Source: Treponema sp. UBA1240 (GTDB lineage Bacteria; Spirochaetota; Spirochaetia; Treponematales; Treponemataceae). Taken from it: DNA of 17,597 nt. The stretch is from the NCBI GenBank assembly GCA_002308875.1, contig DBWK01000059.1, positions 17,268 to 34,864 on the forward strand, written 5' to 3'. Every line of letters starts with the position of its first letter. The stretch's first letter is position 1. Shown here piece after piece: positions 7,527-13,765 of this stretch. The notes under the pieces are model-generated. The model saw only the letters and a program-made list of their open reading frames with translations. It ran no database searches and was not told the DNA's origin. A program made the translations under genes and the position numbers.

Positions 7527-7555
7527 ATACTATCAAATAATGTGTATTAGGTCAA
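7527..7555 (-). promoter_or_regulatory. Promoter of rpmB
   Basis: On the minus strand TTGACC (7555 to 7550) is followed after exactly 17 bases by TAGTAT (7532 to 7527). Each matches the sigma-70 consensus at about five of six positions. It starts immediately downstream of the adenylate cyclase stop (7566). Confidence 0.7.
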
Positions 7556-7565
7556 GAGACCATAA

Positions 7566-9104
7566 CTATAAATTGCTTTTAAAGGTAAAAACTTTCATCG
7601 GTTCTTCCTTACCGCGTATCTGCGCATCCGCCACAAAATCAAGCTTTATGCCGTTTCCACCTTCTGCTATTTCAGCAGCGGAAGCTTCTGATACGAGCAA
7701 ATCAGTTGCGTACGTTTTGCACAATGATTCAAGGCGGCTGGCCGTGTTTACGGTATCACCGATTACCGTGTACTCCATGCGGTTTTCCGCACCGATTGTT
7801 CCCGCAAAAACAGGACCTGTGTGAATACCTATACCAAATCGAAGAACAGGAAATCCGTCCGCTGCAAAAGTTTTGTTCACTTCAACAAGTGCTTTACGCA
7901 TATCGAGCGCAGCTTCAAAAGCATCTTTTGCACTGTTTGTAGATTGTACCGGAGCGCCAAAAATCGCCATTATGGCGTCACCGATGTATTTGTTGATTAT
8001 TCCGTGATGAGCGGTAATACACTTTCCCAGGGCTGTAAAATACCTGTTCAGGAGCGATACTACCTCGGCAGCTTCAAGTTTTTCACTCATTGCGGTAAAA
8101 CTTCGTATGTCGCAAAAAAGCACGCTTACCCTGCGAGTTTCGCCACCTAGCGCGCCGCCTTCAAGAAAGTTTTCTTTCATCAAATAGTCACGCACTTCAG
8201 GATCAACAACCTTTCCAAAGGTGTCGCGCATAAATTCCTTTTCGGCGAGTGAATCGGCCATGTCGTTAAAGCTGTCCGCAAGAATGCCGAATTCGTCGGC
8301 TGTAACAACACCGGCACGGGTCTTGTAGTCACCGTTTTTGATTCTTTCAGCCGCTTTTTTTAGCCTGCTCAAAGGGTTCAGAATAAGTTTTGAAAGCGAA
8401 ATTGTAATGGCAAAAGCTATTACAAGCAGAAGTGCCGAAACAAAGATTACGCTTTTGCTGATTTGAAGACCATTGTTAATCTCAACGGAAACCAGGCTTG
8501 AAAGCAGAAGCACAACCGGAAAAACAGAATAAACCATAAAGCTGAAGAACATAAGATGCTTTAGAGACGGTCTGAATGAAAAACCGCTCCGGCTTATGTG
8601 TCCTTCAGGAAAAACCCTTGGTAAAAGCACCATACGGTTAAGTACCTCAATTGCAAGATAAGACAGCGTCCACGCCGTCATACCGGCAAAAAGAGAAAAC
8701 CCCCAGCTTGAAATAAGAATCGCTTTTATCTGAATTCCAAAAAAACGCTTTGCATGAAGTGCAAAAGGAATTTCGATAAAATAGTAAAGATTCCAGCCTA
8801 TTACGGATGAAAGCGAATAAACAGAAGGAATTTCCGCAATGTTTTTTACAATTTTTTCTTCTGTCTTAAAAATCTTATGGGAATAAACTATGCAAACAAA
8901 CGTAGGTACAATAAAGGCAATAAGCATCGCAAAGTTTACGATTTTTGTTTCATCGAGAAACGCCGACCACTTGCGCGTATTCTCTACGTCAAGAACAGGA
9001 ATTGAAACTACGGAGGGCACAAGAACAGCAACTACGTTTGAAAGAAGAACTATGAGACCGTAGAGCCGCATCATTTTTCCAATGAACTTATGATCAATAT
9101 TCAT
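7566..9104 (-). CDS. Membrane-bound class III adenylate cyclase with HAMP domain
   Basis: A 512-residue enzyme making cyclic AMP. Residues 1-245 contain about six hydrophobic segments (around 14-33, 57-75, 98-117, 127-151, 184-207, 218-242). A HAMP linker follows (about 243-295), then a class III catalytic domain (about 323-500). Metal ligands D332 ('LFCDIRSF') and D376 ('YIGDAIMA') are present. The purine-recognition pair is K372 and T446 ('EYTVIGD'), as in bacterial adenylate rather than guanylate cyclases. Transition-state residues N453 and R457 ('TVNTASR') are intact, so the enzyme should work as a homodimer. The N-terminal membrane region is probably the sensor; its ligand is unknown. 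No Shine-Dalgarno precedes the ATG at 9104, and a -10 box ends six bases upstream. Met11/12 is an alternative start. Confidence 0.92.
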   Translation of the reverse strand: MNIDHKFIGKMMRLYGLIVLLSNVVAVLVPSVVSIPVLDVENTRKWSAFLDETKIVNFAMLIAFIVPTFVCIVYSHKIFKTEEKIVKNIAEIPSVYSLSSVIGWNLYYFIEIPFALHAKRFFGIQIKAILISSWGFSLFAGMTAWTLSYLAIEVLNRMVLLPRVFPEGHISRSGFSFRPSLKHLMFFSFMVYSVFPVVLLLSSLVSVEINNGLQISKSVIFVSALLLVIAFAITISLSKLILNPLSRLKKAAERIKNGDYKTRAGVVTADEFGILADSFNDMADSLAEKEFMRDTFGKVVDPEVRDYLMKENFLEGGALGGETRRVSVLFCDIRSFTAMSEKLEAAEVVSLLNRYFTALGKCITAHHGIINKYIGDAIMAIFGAPVQSTNSAKDAFEAALDMRKALVEVNKTFAADGFPVLRFGIGIHTGPVFAGTIGAENRMEYTVIGDTVNTASRLESLCKTYATDLLVSEASAAEIAEGGNGIKLDFVADAQIRGKEEPMKVFTFKSNL

Positions 9105-9110
9105 TCTTTA

Positions 9111-9140
9111 ATTATAAGGTTTTATTTTGATTTTTGACAA
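9111..9140 (-). promoter_or_regulatory. Promoter of the adenylate cyclase gene, leaderless geometry
   Basis: Minus strand: TTGTCA (9140 to 9135), 18 bases, then a perfect TATAAT (9116 to 9111), six bases (TAAAGA), then the ATG at 9104. Both hexamers are strong, and their position predicts transcription starting at the start codon. Confidence 0.65.
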
Positions 9141-9241
9141 GATAATTAACGTGTCATTAGCGACACATACAATAGCAATAGAAAAGAAATCCGTGTAGCA
9201 AAAAAATATTGACTTTTGGAGTTTGTTCCAAGCGACAGATA

Positions 9242-9293
9242 CGAGAATTGGGGTGAAGACCCCAATTCTCGGGAAGCGAGCCTTAAGGCTTGC
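9242..9293. repeat. Two adjacent strong hairpins after the sugar ABC operon
   Basis: CGAGAATTGGGGT (9242-9254) and ACCCCAATTCTCG (9259-9271) form a perfect 13-bp stem with a GAAG loop. A second stem, GCGAGCC (9276-9282) against GGCTTGC (9287-9293) with one G-T pair, follows. They lie just past the stop of the MalG-type permease at 9297. Neither is followed by a T-run on either strand, so they are not standard terminators. They could protect the 3' end of the mRNA or belong to a dispersed palindromic repeat family. The rest of the gap from 9141 to 9241 holds only short repeats (GTGTC/GACAC at 9151-9166). Confidence 0.6.
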
Positions 9294-9296
9294 GAC

Positions 9297-10139
9297 CTAC
9301 TCTTTTACAGCACCGCTTGTTAAACCGGCAACGATTTCTTTTTGCGCCAGTGCGTAAAAAATAACCGCCGGAATGAGTGACAACGTCAGGTATGCAAGTA
9401 TCTGCGCCCAGTCAGTAGAATACTGACCCTGATATTGCATAACACCGAGAGGCAATGTGTACTTATGCTGATCATTCAAAACAAGCAGAGGAAGGAGGAA
9501 CTGGTTCCAGCTGCCAACCATTGCCAAAACTGCAATAGTTGTAATAATCGGCTTTGAAAGCGGAATAACCATTCTCGTCAAAAAGCCCAAGCGACCGCAG
9601 CCGTCGATTGTAGCGGCTTCTTCAAGATCCATAGGTATCTGTGCAAAAAAGCTTCTTGTAAGCATAGTATGGAATGCAATGTTGAATGCCGCCTGAGGCA
9701 GAATTATACCAAGGTACTTGTCAATCAATCCTACTTTTCTCATCTGCAAATACATAGGCAGAATTGCAACCGCGAGCGGGAACAAAAGACCGAGCAGAAA
9801 GTAGTTATAAAGCGCTTCACGTCCCCAGAATTTAATACGCGCAAACGTAAAACCTGTAAGACAACACAAAATAACATCCACTATAACGGTTCCCACCATT
9901 ATTATCAGAGAGTTTAAAAGATTGGCAAAAAATGTAGAGGTTGAAGGATTAAGAATTTTGGCGAATGTTTTCAGCTGAAATTCTGTCGGAAATCCAAACG
10001 GATTACCGCGCAATCCACCGGTCGTTTTAAAACCGCCCCAAAGCATTACCCATAACGGGAAAACCGTATAAAGAATCATTAAACCAAGAAATACTATTTT
10101 TATTGTTTTATAAAATATGTTTGAATTAGTCTTGTTCAT
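9297..10139 (-). CDS. Carbohydrate ABC transporter permease, MalG type
   Basis: A 280-residue inner-membrane permease, about six hydrophobic segments, of the MalG-like (CUT1) class. The cytoplasmic EAA loop that docks to the ATPase reads 'EEAATIDGCGRLGFLTRMVIPLSKP' split around residues 175-200, and the C-terminus has the usual 'LTSGAVKE' ending. A GTG at 10151 overlaps the upstream permease stop. The ATG at 10139 is preferred because GAGG (10146-10149 on the other strand) lies six bases before it. It pairs with the MalF-type permease just upstream to form the channel. No ATPase gene is present, so the transporter probably borrows a MsmK/MalK-like ATPase encoded elsewhere, as is common for this class. 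Confidence 0.92.
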   Translation of the reverse strand: MNKTNSNIFYKTIKIVFLGLMILYTVFPLWVMLWGGFKTTGGLRGNPFGFPTEFQLKTFAKILNPSTSTFFANLLNSLIIMVGTVIVDVILCCLTGFTFARIKFWGREALYNYFLLGLLFPLAVAILPMYLQMRKVGLIDKYLGIILPQAAFNIAFHTMLTRSFFAQIPMDLEEAATIDGCGRLGFLTRMVIPLSKPIITTIAVLAMVGSWNQFLLPLLVLNDQHKYTLPLGVMQYQGQYSTDWAQILAYLTLSLIPAVIFYALAQKEIVAGLTSGAVKE

Positions 10140-10147
10140 CTTTTGCC

Positions 10148-11053
10148 TCACTCAGCCTTACCGTTTATAAGTTTTTGATAAACTGCATTGAATGTTACAC
10201 AGATGACAAAAATTACAATAGCAGTTGCACTTCCGAATCCCATCATAGTTCGTCTGAAGCCGAATTTGTAAAGATACGTAACCATTGTTTCAGCCGCATT
10301 TACAGGGTCACCTTTTCCCATTGCCCAAATAACGTCAAATGTTTGCAGAGAACCTACAATACAGAAGAACAAGGTTACTACAATAGTAGGAATCAACAAT
10401 GGAATTATGATATAAAAATTCAACTGGAACGGTGTAGCACCGTCTATAGCGGCTGCCTCACGTATATCATCTGAGATTCCCTGCAGTCCTGCAATATAAA
10501 GAATCATATAGAGTCCGAAGTATTTCCAGATAACTACAACAAATATTGCCGCAAAAACTGTTTCCGGTCTTCCAAGAAATGCAAAATCCGTTCCCGGCGG
10601 AAAAAAACTTGCAAGGAAAGAATTTGAAATACCATAAGTTGGATTATAGATAAACGTCCATACAGTACCGGCAACAACTTCTGAAACAACATAGGGAATA
10701 AAATAAATTGTTCTCAATGCTACGTTTGTTTTTGTTTTTGAAGAAATATTCAGCGCTATGAAAAGAGCTATAGGAAGCTCGATAATAAGCGAGAAAATAA
10801 TAATTTTTACATTGTTTACGAATGCTTTCCAAAATATCGGATCCATCAAAATTTGTTTAAAATTTTCAAGTCCGACAAACTTGGTTTTTCGTCCTGCATT
10901 TGGTCCGAACAAAGCACCCATTCCGTTCCATCTAAAAAGACCGTAGACCGCTGCTCTGAAAACCGGAAAAACAACAAAGAACGAAAAAAGTATAAGTGGC
11001 ACAATCAGGAATGCCATTGCGGTCAAAAAATTCTGTTTTTTATTAACTAACAT
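10148..11053 (-). CDS. Carbohydrate ABC transporter permease, MalF type
   Basis: A 301-residue inner-membrane permease of the CUT1 sugar importer class. It has an N-terminal hydrophobic segment ('AMAFLIVPLILFSFFVVFPVF', split at about residues 12-32), a periplasmic stretch with 'KFVGLENFKQIL', and an EAA loop 'EAAAIDGATPFQLNFYIIIPLL' (about 218-239). A GGAAGG sits four bases before the ATG. The stop nearly abuts the MalG-type partner, indicating coupled translation. Upstream, a strong terminator separates it from the binding-protein gene, so permease mRNA should be less abundant than binding-protein mRNA. Confidence 0.92.
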   Translation of the reverse strand: MLVNKKQNFLTAMAFLIVPLILFSFFVVFPVFRAAVYGLFRWNGMGALFGPNAGRKTKFVGLENFKQILMDPIFWKAFVNNVKIIIFSLIIELPIALFIALNISSKTKTNVALRTIYFIPYVVSEVVAGTVWTFIYNPTYGISNSFLASFFPPGTDFAFLGRPETVFAAIFVVVIWKYFGLYMILYIAGLQGISDDIREAAAIDGATPFQLNFYIIIPLLIPTIVVTLFFCIVGSLQTFDVIWAMGKGDPVNAAETMVTYLYKFGFRRTMMGFGSATAIVIFVICVTFNAVYQKLINGKAE

Positions 11054-11077
11054 AGTACCTTCCGTAAAGGAAAATAG

Positions 11078-11112
11078 AAAAAAAACCGGAACAGCTGAAC
11101 TGTTCCGGTTTT
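11078..11112 (-). terminator. Internal terminator/attenuator between the binding protein and permease genes
   Basis: Arms AAAACCGGAACAG (11082-11094) and CTGTTCCGGTTTT (11100-11112) form a perfect 13-bp stem with a 5-base loop. On the minus strand this runs into TTTTTTTT then CTATTTT, a strong intrinsic terminator. It lies inside the operon, so partial read-through would give more binding protein than permease. Confidence 0.85.
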
Positions 11113-11154
11113 CAGTTCATGTTATGAACTTATCTAAAAACATTTGCTTTTAGA
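11097..11154 (-). promoter_or_regulatory. Overlapping inverted repeats ahead of the internal terminator
   Basis: Starting at the binding-protein stop on the minus strand there are two further hairpins: TCTAAAA/TTTTAGA (11133-11139 with 11148-11154) and AGTTCAT/ATGAACT (11114-11120 with 11124-11130). In addition CAGTTCA (11113-11119) can pair with TGAACTG (11097-11103), which lies in the stem and loop of the terminator. These pairings exclude one another, the form expected of a terminator/antiterminator switch. Function is inferred. Confidence 0.4.
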
Positions 11155-11156
11155 AA

Positions 11157-12428
11157 TTATTTGTTTGCTTCCCAAGATTTCTGAATCTTGTCACAAGCCT
11201 GCTGTGGTGTAAGTGAACCAGTGAAAATACCGGCAACTGCAGCTTTGATGTCTTCACCAACTGCTGTAGGCAGGAACTGATCATAGTACAACTGATAGTA
11301 TTTTGCATCAACAACAGCTTTTGCAACTTTCTTTCCGTTTTCATCGAGAAGATCTTCATAACCAGGAAGAACAGGAGCAGCATTAAGGTCTGTAACGATA
11401 ATCTTATAGTTTTCTGGTTCAAAGAATGAAAGAAGGAATTCAACAGCTTCGTCCGGAGCATCTTTTCCGATACAATAACCGTCACCACCGCCCTGAGCGT
11501 TTACGAGAGCGTCTTTTCCGCCTTCAACCATTGGGAATGGCATAAATCCAAATGGATCTCCACCACCAGTTGTTGAATTGTCACGACCTGAAGAAGGACA
11601 CCACTGACCCATAAGAGTCATAGCTGCTTTTCTATCAGCAACGAGAGCGTTAGCTTCTTCATGAATTGTTCCCATGAAACCATCCTGGAAAGGTTCTGTA
11701 GCAACAAATTCTTTGAGCATTTCCATAGCTTTAAGGAATGAACCCTTGTTGAAAGCACCTGTTCCGTTGTATGCAGCAAGGAAGTCTTCCTGTCCGCCGA
11801 GACGCTGTGCAATGTATGTCCACCAGTAGTGACCTGTCCAAGTGTCTTTTTCACCAACAGAGATAGGAGCATAACCCTTTGCCTTAATCTTTTTGCAGCT
11901 TGCAACAAATTTTGTCCAAGTTGTAAAATCATCAGGTGTAAGACCGCAGTCTTTCAAAACTTCTGGGTTGTACCACAGACCTACAACACCCATACTGTAT
12001 GGAACACCAAACTGTTTGTTGCCGTCAGCATACATACCCAGGGCACCTTTACCAATCTTAGCTACATTCTTGTCTTTCTTTACGAACTTTGAAATGTCGC
12101 GGAGCATGCCAGCGTCTTCCTGATCATACATAACACCGCCACCCCATGAACGGAAGATGTCCGGAGCTTCACCTGACTGCATTACAGTTGCGAGCTTCTG
12201 TTTGAAAGCTTCGTTTGAAAGACATGTGATTTCAATTTTTACACCAGGATGTTTTGCTTCAAATCTGTCAGCAATAGTTCTCCAAGCAGCCTGCTGTGCT
12301 TCTGTTGTATCCAGGTGCCAGAATGTGATTACTTTTTCGCCTGATGCATTTTTGTCCTTGTTTCCACTTGCAAAAATCATGCTTGTAGCAAGAAGGAGGA
12401 CAACCAGAACAGTTAAAATTTTTTTCAT
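11157..12428 (-). CDS. Sugar ABC transporter substrate-binding protein (family 1)
   Basis: A 423-residue periplasmic protein that captures a sugar or oligosaccharide and delivers it to the two downstream permeases. The N-terminus has a Lys-Lys start, a hydrophobic core and a likely signal peptidase I site near 'IFASGNKD' (about residue 20). No lipobox cysteine is present, so it should be soluble in the periplasm. The mature part begins 'VITFWHLDTTE' and includes 'VMQSGEAPDIFRSWGGG' (about 91-107), typical of CUT1 binding proteins. Later come 'KKAAMTLMGQW'-like 'RKAAMTLMGQW' and 'FGFMPFP'. An AGGAGA Shine-Dalgarno lies about six bases before the ATG. It heads the operon and is followed by an internal terminator. 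The actual sugar cannot be stated from sequence. Confidence 0.92.
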   Translation of the reverse strand: MKKILTVLVVLLLATSMIFASGNKDKNASGEKVITFWHLDTTEAQQAAWRTIADRFEAKHPGVKIEITCLSNEAFKQKLATVMQSGEAPDIFRSWGGGVMYDQEDAGMLRDISKFVKKDKNVAKIGKGALGMYADGNKQFGVPYSMGVVGLWYNPEVLKDCGLTPDDFTTWTKFVASCKKIKAKGYAPISVGEKDTWTGHYWWTYIAQRLGGQEDFLAAYNGTGAFNKGSFLKAMEMLKEFVATEPFQDGFMGTIHEEANALVADRKAAMTLMGQWCPSSGRDNSTTGGGDPFGFMPFPMVEGGKDALVNAQGGGDGYCIGKDAPDEAVEFLLSFFEPENYKIIVTDLNAAPVLPGYEDLLDENGKKVAKAVVDAKYYQLYYDQFLPTAVGEDIKAAVAGIFTGSLTPQQACDKIQKSWEANK

Positions 12429-12450
12429 ATAATTCTCCTTTTGTTTTTTT

Positions 12451-12465
12451 GGTCAACCCATGACC
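12451..12465. promoter_or_regulatory. Candidate operator over the transcription start of the sugar operon
   Basis: GGTCA (12451-12455) and TGACC (12461-12465) are a perfect inverted repeat separated by five bases. The site overlaps the predicted +1 (near 12463) of the binding-protein promoter, where a repressor would block initiation. No matching regulator gene is in the window. Confidence 0.4.
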
Positions 12466-12469
12466 TATG

Positions 12470-12498
12470 ATTAGAATAAGTCTATTTTTGCTAATCAA
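12470..12498 (-). promoter_or_regulatory. Promoter of the sugar ABC operon
   Basis: Minus strand: TTGATT (12498 to 12493), 17 bases, TCTAAT (12475 to 12470). The -10 box is identical to that of the trmB operon promoter. The -35 box is weaker and lies within a 23-bp AT-rich palindrome. The predicted leader is about 35 bases with a good Shine-Dalgarno. Confidence 0.55.
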
Positions 12499-12504
12499 AA
12501 ATAG
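12482..12504. promoter_or_regulatory. AT-rich palindrome over the -35 of the sugar operon promoter
   Basis: CTATTTTTG (12482-12490) and CAAAAATAG (12496-12504) are perfect 9-base inverted repeats with a 5-base centre. The palindrome covers the -35 box of the sugar operon and lies about 10 bases past the HAD gene stop. It may be a regulator site. A weak terminator for the phosphatase pair is the alternative, but the stem is AT-rich and there is no clear T-run. Confidence 0.4.
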
Positions 12505-12514
12505 GTAAAATTAC

Positions 12515-13132
12515 TTAAAATACAGAGATTTTGAATTTTTCCTGCATCAGGCTTTTAACTTCTTCGTAAGCAGTAAAGCGAATTGCGCTAATACCTGTTT
12601 GTTGTGCGGCGGTTACGTTTTCTTCCCTGTCGTCGATGAACAGACTCTCCGAGGGAACAAGCCCGTACTCTTCAAGCAGGCGTTCGTAAATCCGGTGATC
12701 CGGTTTCATCACTTTTTCGATGCCTGAAACTATTTTACCGTCAACCGAATCCGAGAATGAGAACGTGTTTTTCCAGTGATACTCGAACATAAAATCCGGA
12801 TAGTTTGTTAAAAGATAGATTTTGTAGCCGTTTTTTTTCAGATTCTTGAGCCAGTCTGCCGAATATTGGCGGGATGTAACTGTTTTGAATATTTCGTTTG
12901 TAAGGAATTGTTCCGCAGTTTTTTTCATATTGACCGGAGTGTTTTTAATCATTTGAGCAAAAACATCTTCCCGGTTCATCACGCCCCTGTCCAGCTCATC
13001 CCATATCGGAGCAAAAGCTTTTTGGTTCAGTTCTTCCGCCTGTTCCTGCGAGAGTCCCATATCCATAAGGGTTTTTATAGGATGAAAATCAACAAGAACT
13101 CCACCTATATCAAAAACAATGTTTTTTATCAT
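12515..13132 (-). CDS. HAD-superfamily phosphatase (YihX-like)
   Basis: A 205-residue HAD hydrolase, expected to remove phosphate from a small sugar phosphate or other metabolite. Motif I is 'FDIGGVLVD' with nucleophile D8. The second Asp of the usual DxD is a Gly, as in many 'FDxGGVL' or 'FDLGNV' members such as YihX. Motif II is T109 in 'LLTNYP', motif III is K143 in 'VMKPDHRIYERLL', and motif IV is D167-D168 in 'LFIDDREENV'. An alpha-helical cap occupies about residues 17-90. Its ATG overlaps the stop of the upstream histidine phosphatase in an ATGA, so the two are translationally coupled and probably act in the same process. Substrate unknown. Confidence 0.85.
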   Translation of the reverse strand: MIKNIVFDIGGVLVDFHPIKTLMDMGLSQEQAEELNQKAFAPIWDELDRGVMNREDVFAQMIKNTPVNMKKTAEQFLTNEIFKTVTSRQYSADWLKNLKKNGYKIYLLTNYPDFMFEYHWKNTFSFSDSVDGKIVSGIEKVMKPDHRIYERLLEEYGLVPSESLFIDDREENVTAAQQTGISAIRFTAYEEVKSLMQEKFKISVF

Positions 13133-13653
13133 TTTTCTTCCATAATATATTCTTCAATCTGTGCATTCGTTGGATGTGGAATTCCCAAAAAGTACTGCAT
13201 AAGAATTCCGTGGCAAACCACAATAACTTTTGAATAATCCGAATATTTGCGAAGAACTCCGTTCACGCGCTCTTTTATGTGTGCCGCCGATTCAAACGGA
13301 ATGTCATTTTCTTTGCCATGTGTTTCGTCCATCAGTCTGCGTCTGTTGTTTGCTTCTTCTTTTGTGAGCCATTTATAATCCATATCAACAACCCACTCGT
13401 GCAGGTCTGTTTCAACTTTTATATCAATATTCAGTTCTTTGGAAAGGATTGCGGCGGAATGCATTGCTCTGCCGAACGGCGAGGTAATGATGAGCTGGGA
13501 GTCTTTAAGGCGTTTGTCTTTTGCCGCGTTTTTAAGCTGTAAAACGCCTTTGTCAGTAAGCGGCACCATGCACAAGCCCCAACCCTGATATATCTTTGTC
13601 TCGGCTTCGCTGTAGTCGGCCTCGCCATGTCGTATAAAACAGAAGTGTGTCAT
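13129..13653 (-). CDS. Histidine phosphatase family protein (phosphoglycerate mutase-like)
   Basis: A 174-residue protein of the histidine phosphatase superfamily. The catalytic 'IRHGE' places the phospho-accepting histidine at H9. R62 in 'SPFGRAMHSA', the proton donor candidate E86 in 'HEWVVD', and the second catalytic histidine H148 in 'VVCHGI' are all present, so it should be an active phosphatase. It is small for the family but within range. It overlaps the HAD phosphatase by 4 bases. No Shine-Dalgarno is seen, and a -10 box ends six bases before the ATG. It diverges from the alcohol dehydrogenase gene. The substrate cannot be told; candidates are small phospho-metabolites or nucleotides. 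Confidence 0.88.
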   Translation of the reverse strand: MTHFCFIRHGEADYSEAETKIYQGWGLCMVPLTDKGVLQLKNAAKDKRLKDSQLIITSPFGRAMHSAAILSKELNIDIKVETDLHEWVVDMDYKWLTKEEANNRRRLMDETHGKENDIPFESAAHIKERVNGVLRKYSDYSKVIVVCHGILMQYFLGIPHPTNAQIEEYIMEEK

Positions 13654-13659
13654 TGCGGA

Positions 13660-13688
13660 ATTCTACATTTAATGAATGTGTTTGTAAA
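13660..13688 (-). promoter_or_regulatory. Promoter of the phosphatase pair, leaderless geometry
   Basis: Minus strand: TTTACA (13688 to 13683), 17 bases, TAGAAT (13665 to 13660), six bases (TCCGCA), then the ATG at 13653. Both hexamers match the consensus at five of six positions, and the spacing predicts transcription starting at the start codon. Confidence 0.6.
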
Positions 13689-13702
13689 GACCGGGAATCC
13701 TA

Positions 13703-13732
13703 TTTGCAGAATCCGTTTTTATACTTTATAAT
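13703..13732 (+). promoter_or_regulatory. Promoter of the alcohol dehydrogenase gene
   Basis: A perfect -10 TATAAT (13727-13732) has a weak -35 (TTTGCA at 13703-13708, 18-base spacer). The predicted leader is about 27 bases and carries a GGAG Shine-Dalgarno. The divergent phosphatase promoter sits 15 bases to the left (13660-13688). Confidence 0.6.
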
Positions 13733-13765
13733 TCCAATATTAAAGTAGAAAACGGAGATTTTGTT

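Noticed and set aside
9141..9296. A possible small RNA or CRISPR-like array in the 192-base gap
   Set aside because: There are hairpins but no regularly spaced direct repeats and no promoter plus T-run pair defining an RNA gene.
10149..10151. GTG start for the MalG-type permease
   Set aside because: The downstream ATG at 10139 has GAGG six bases ahead; the GTG has no better signal.
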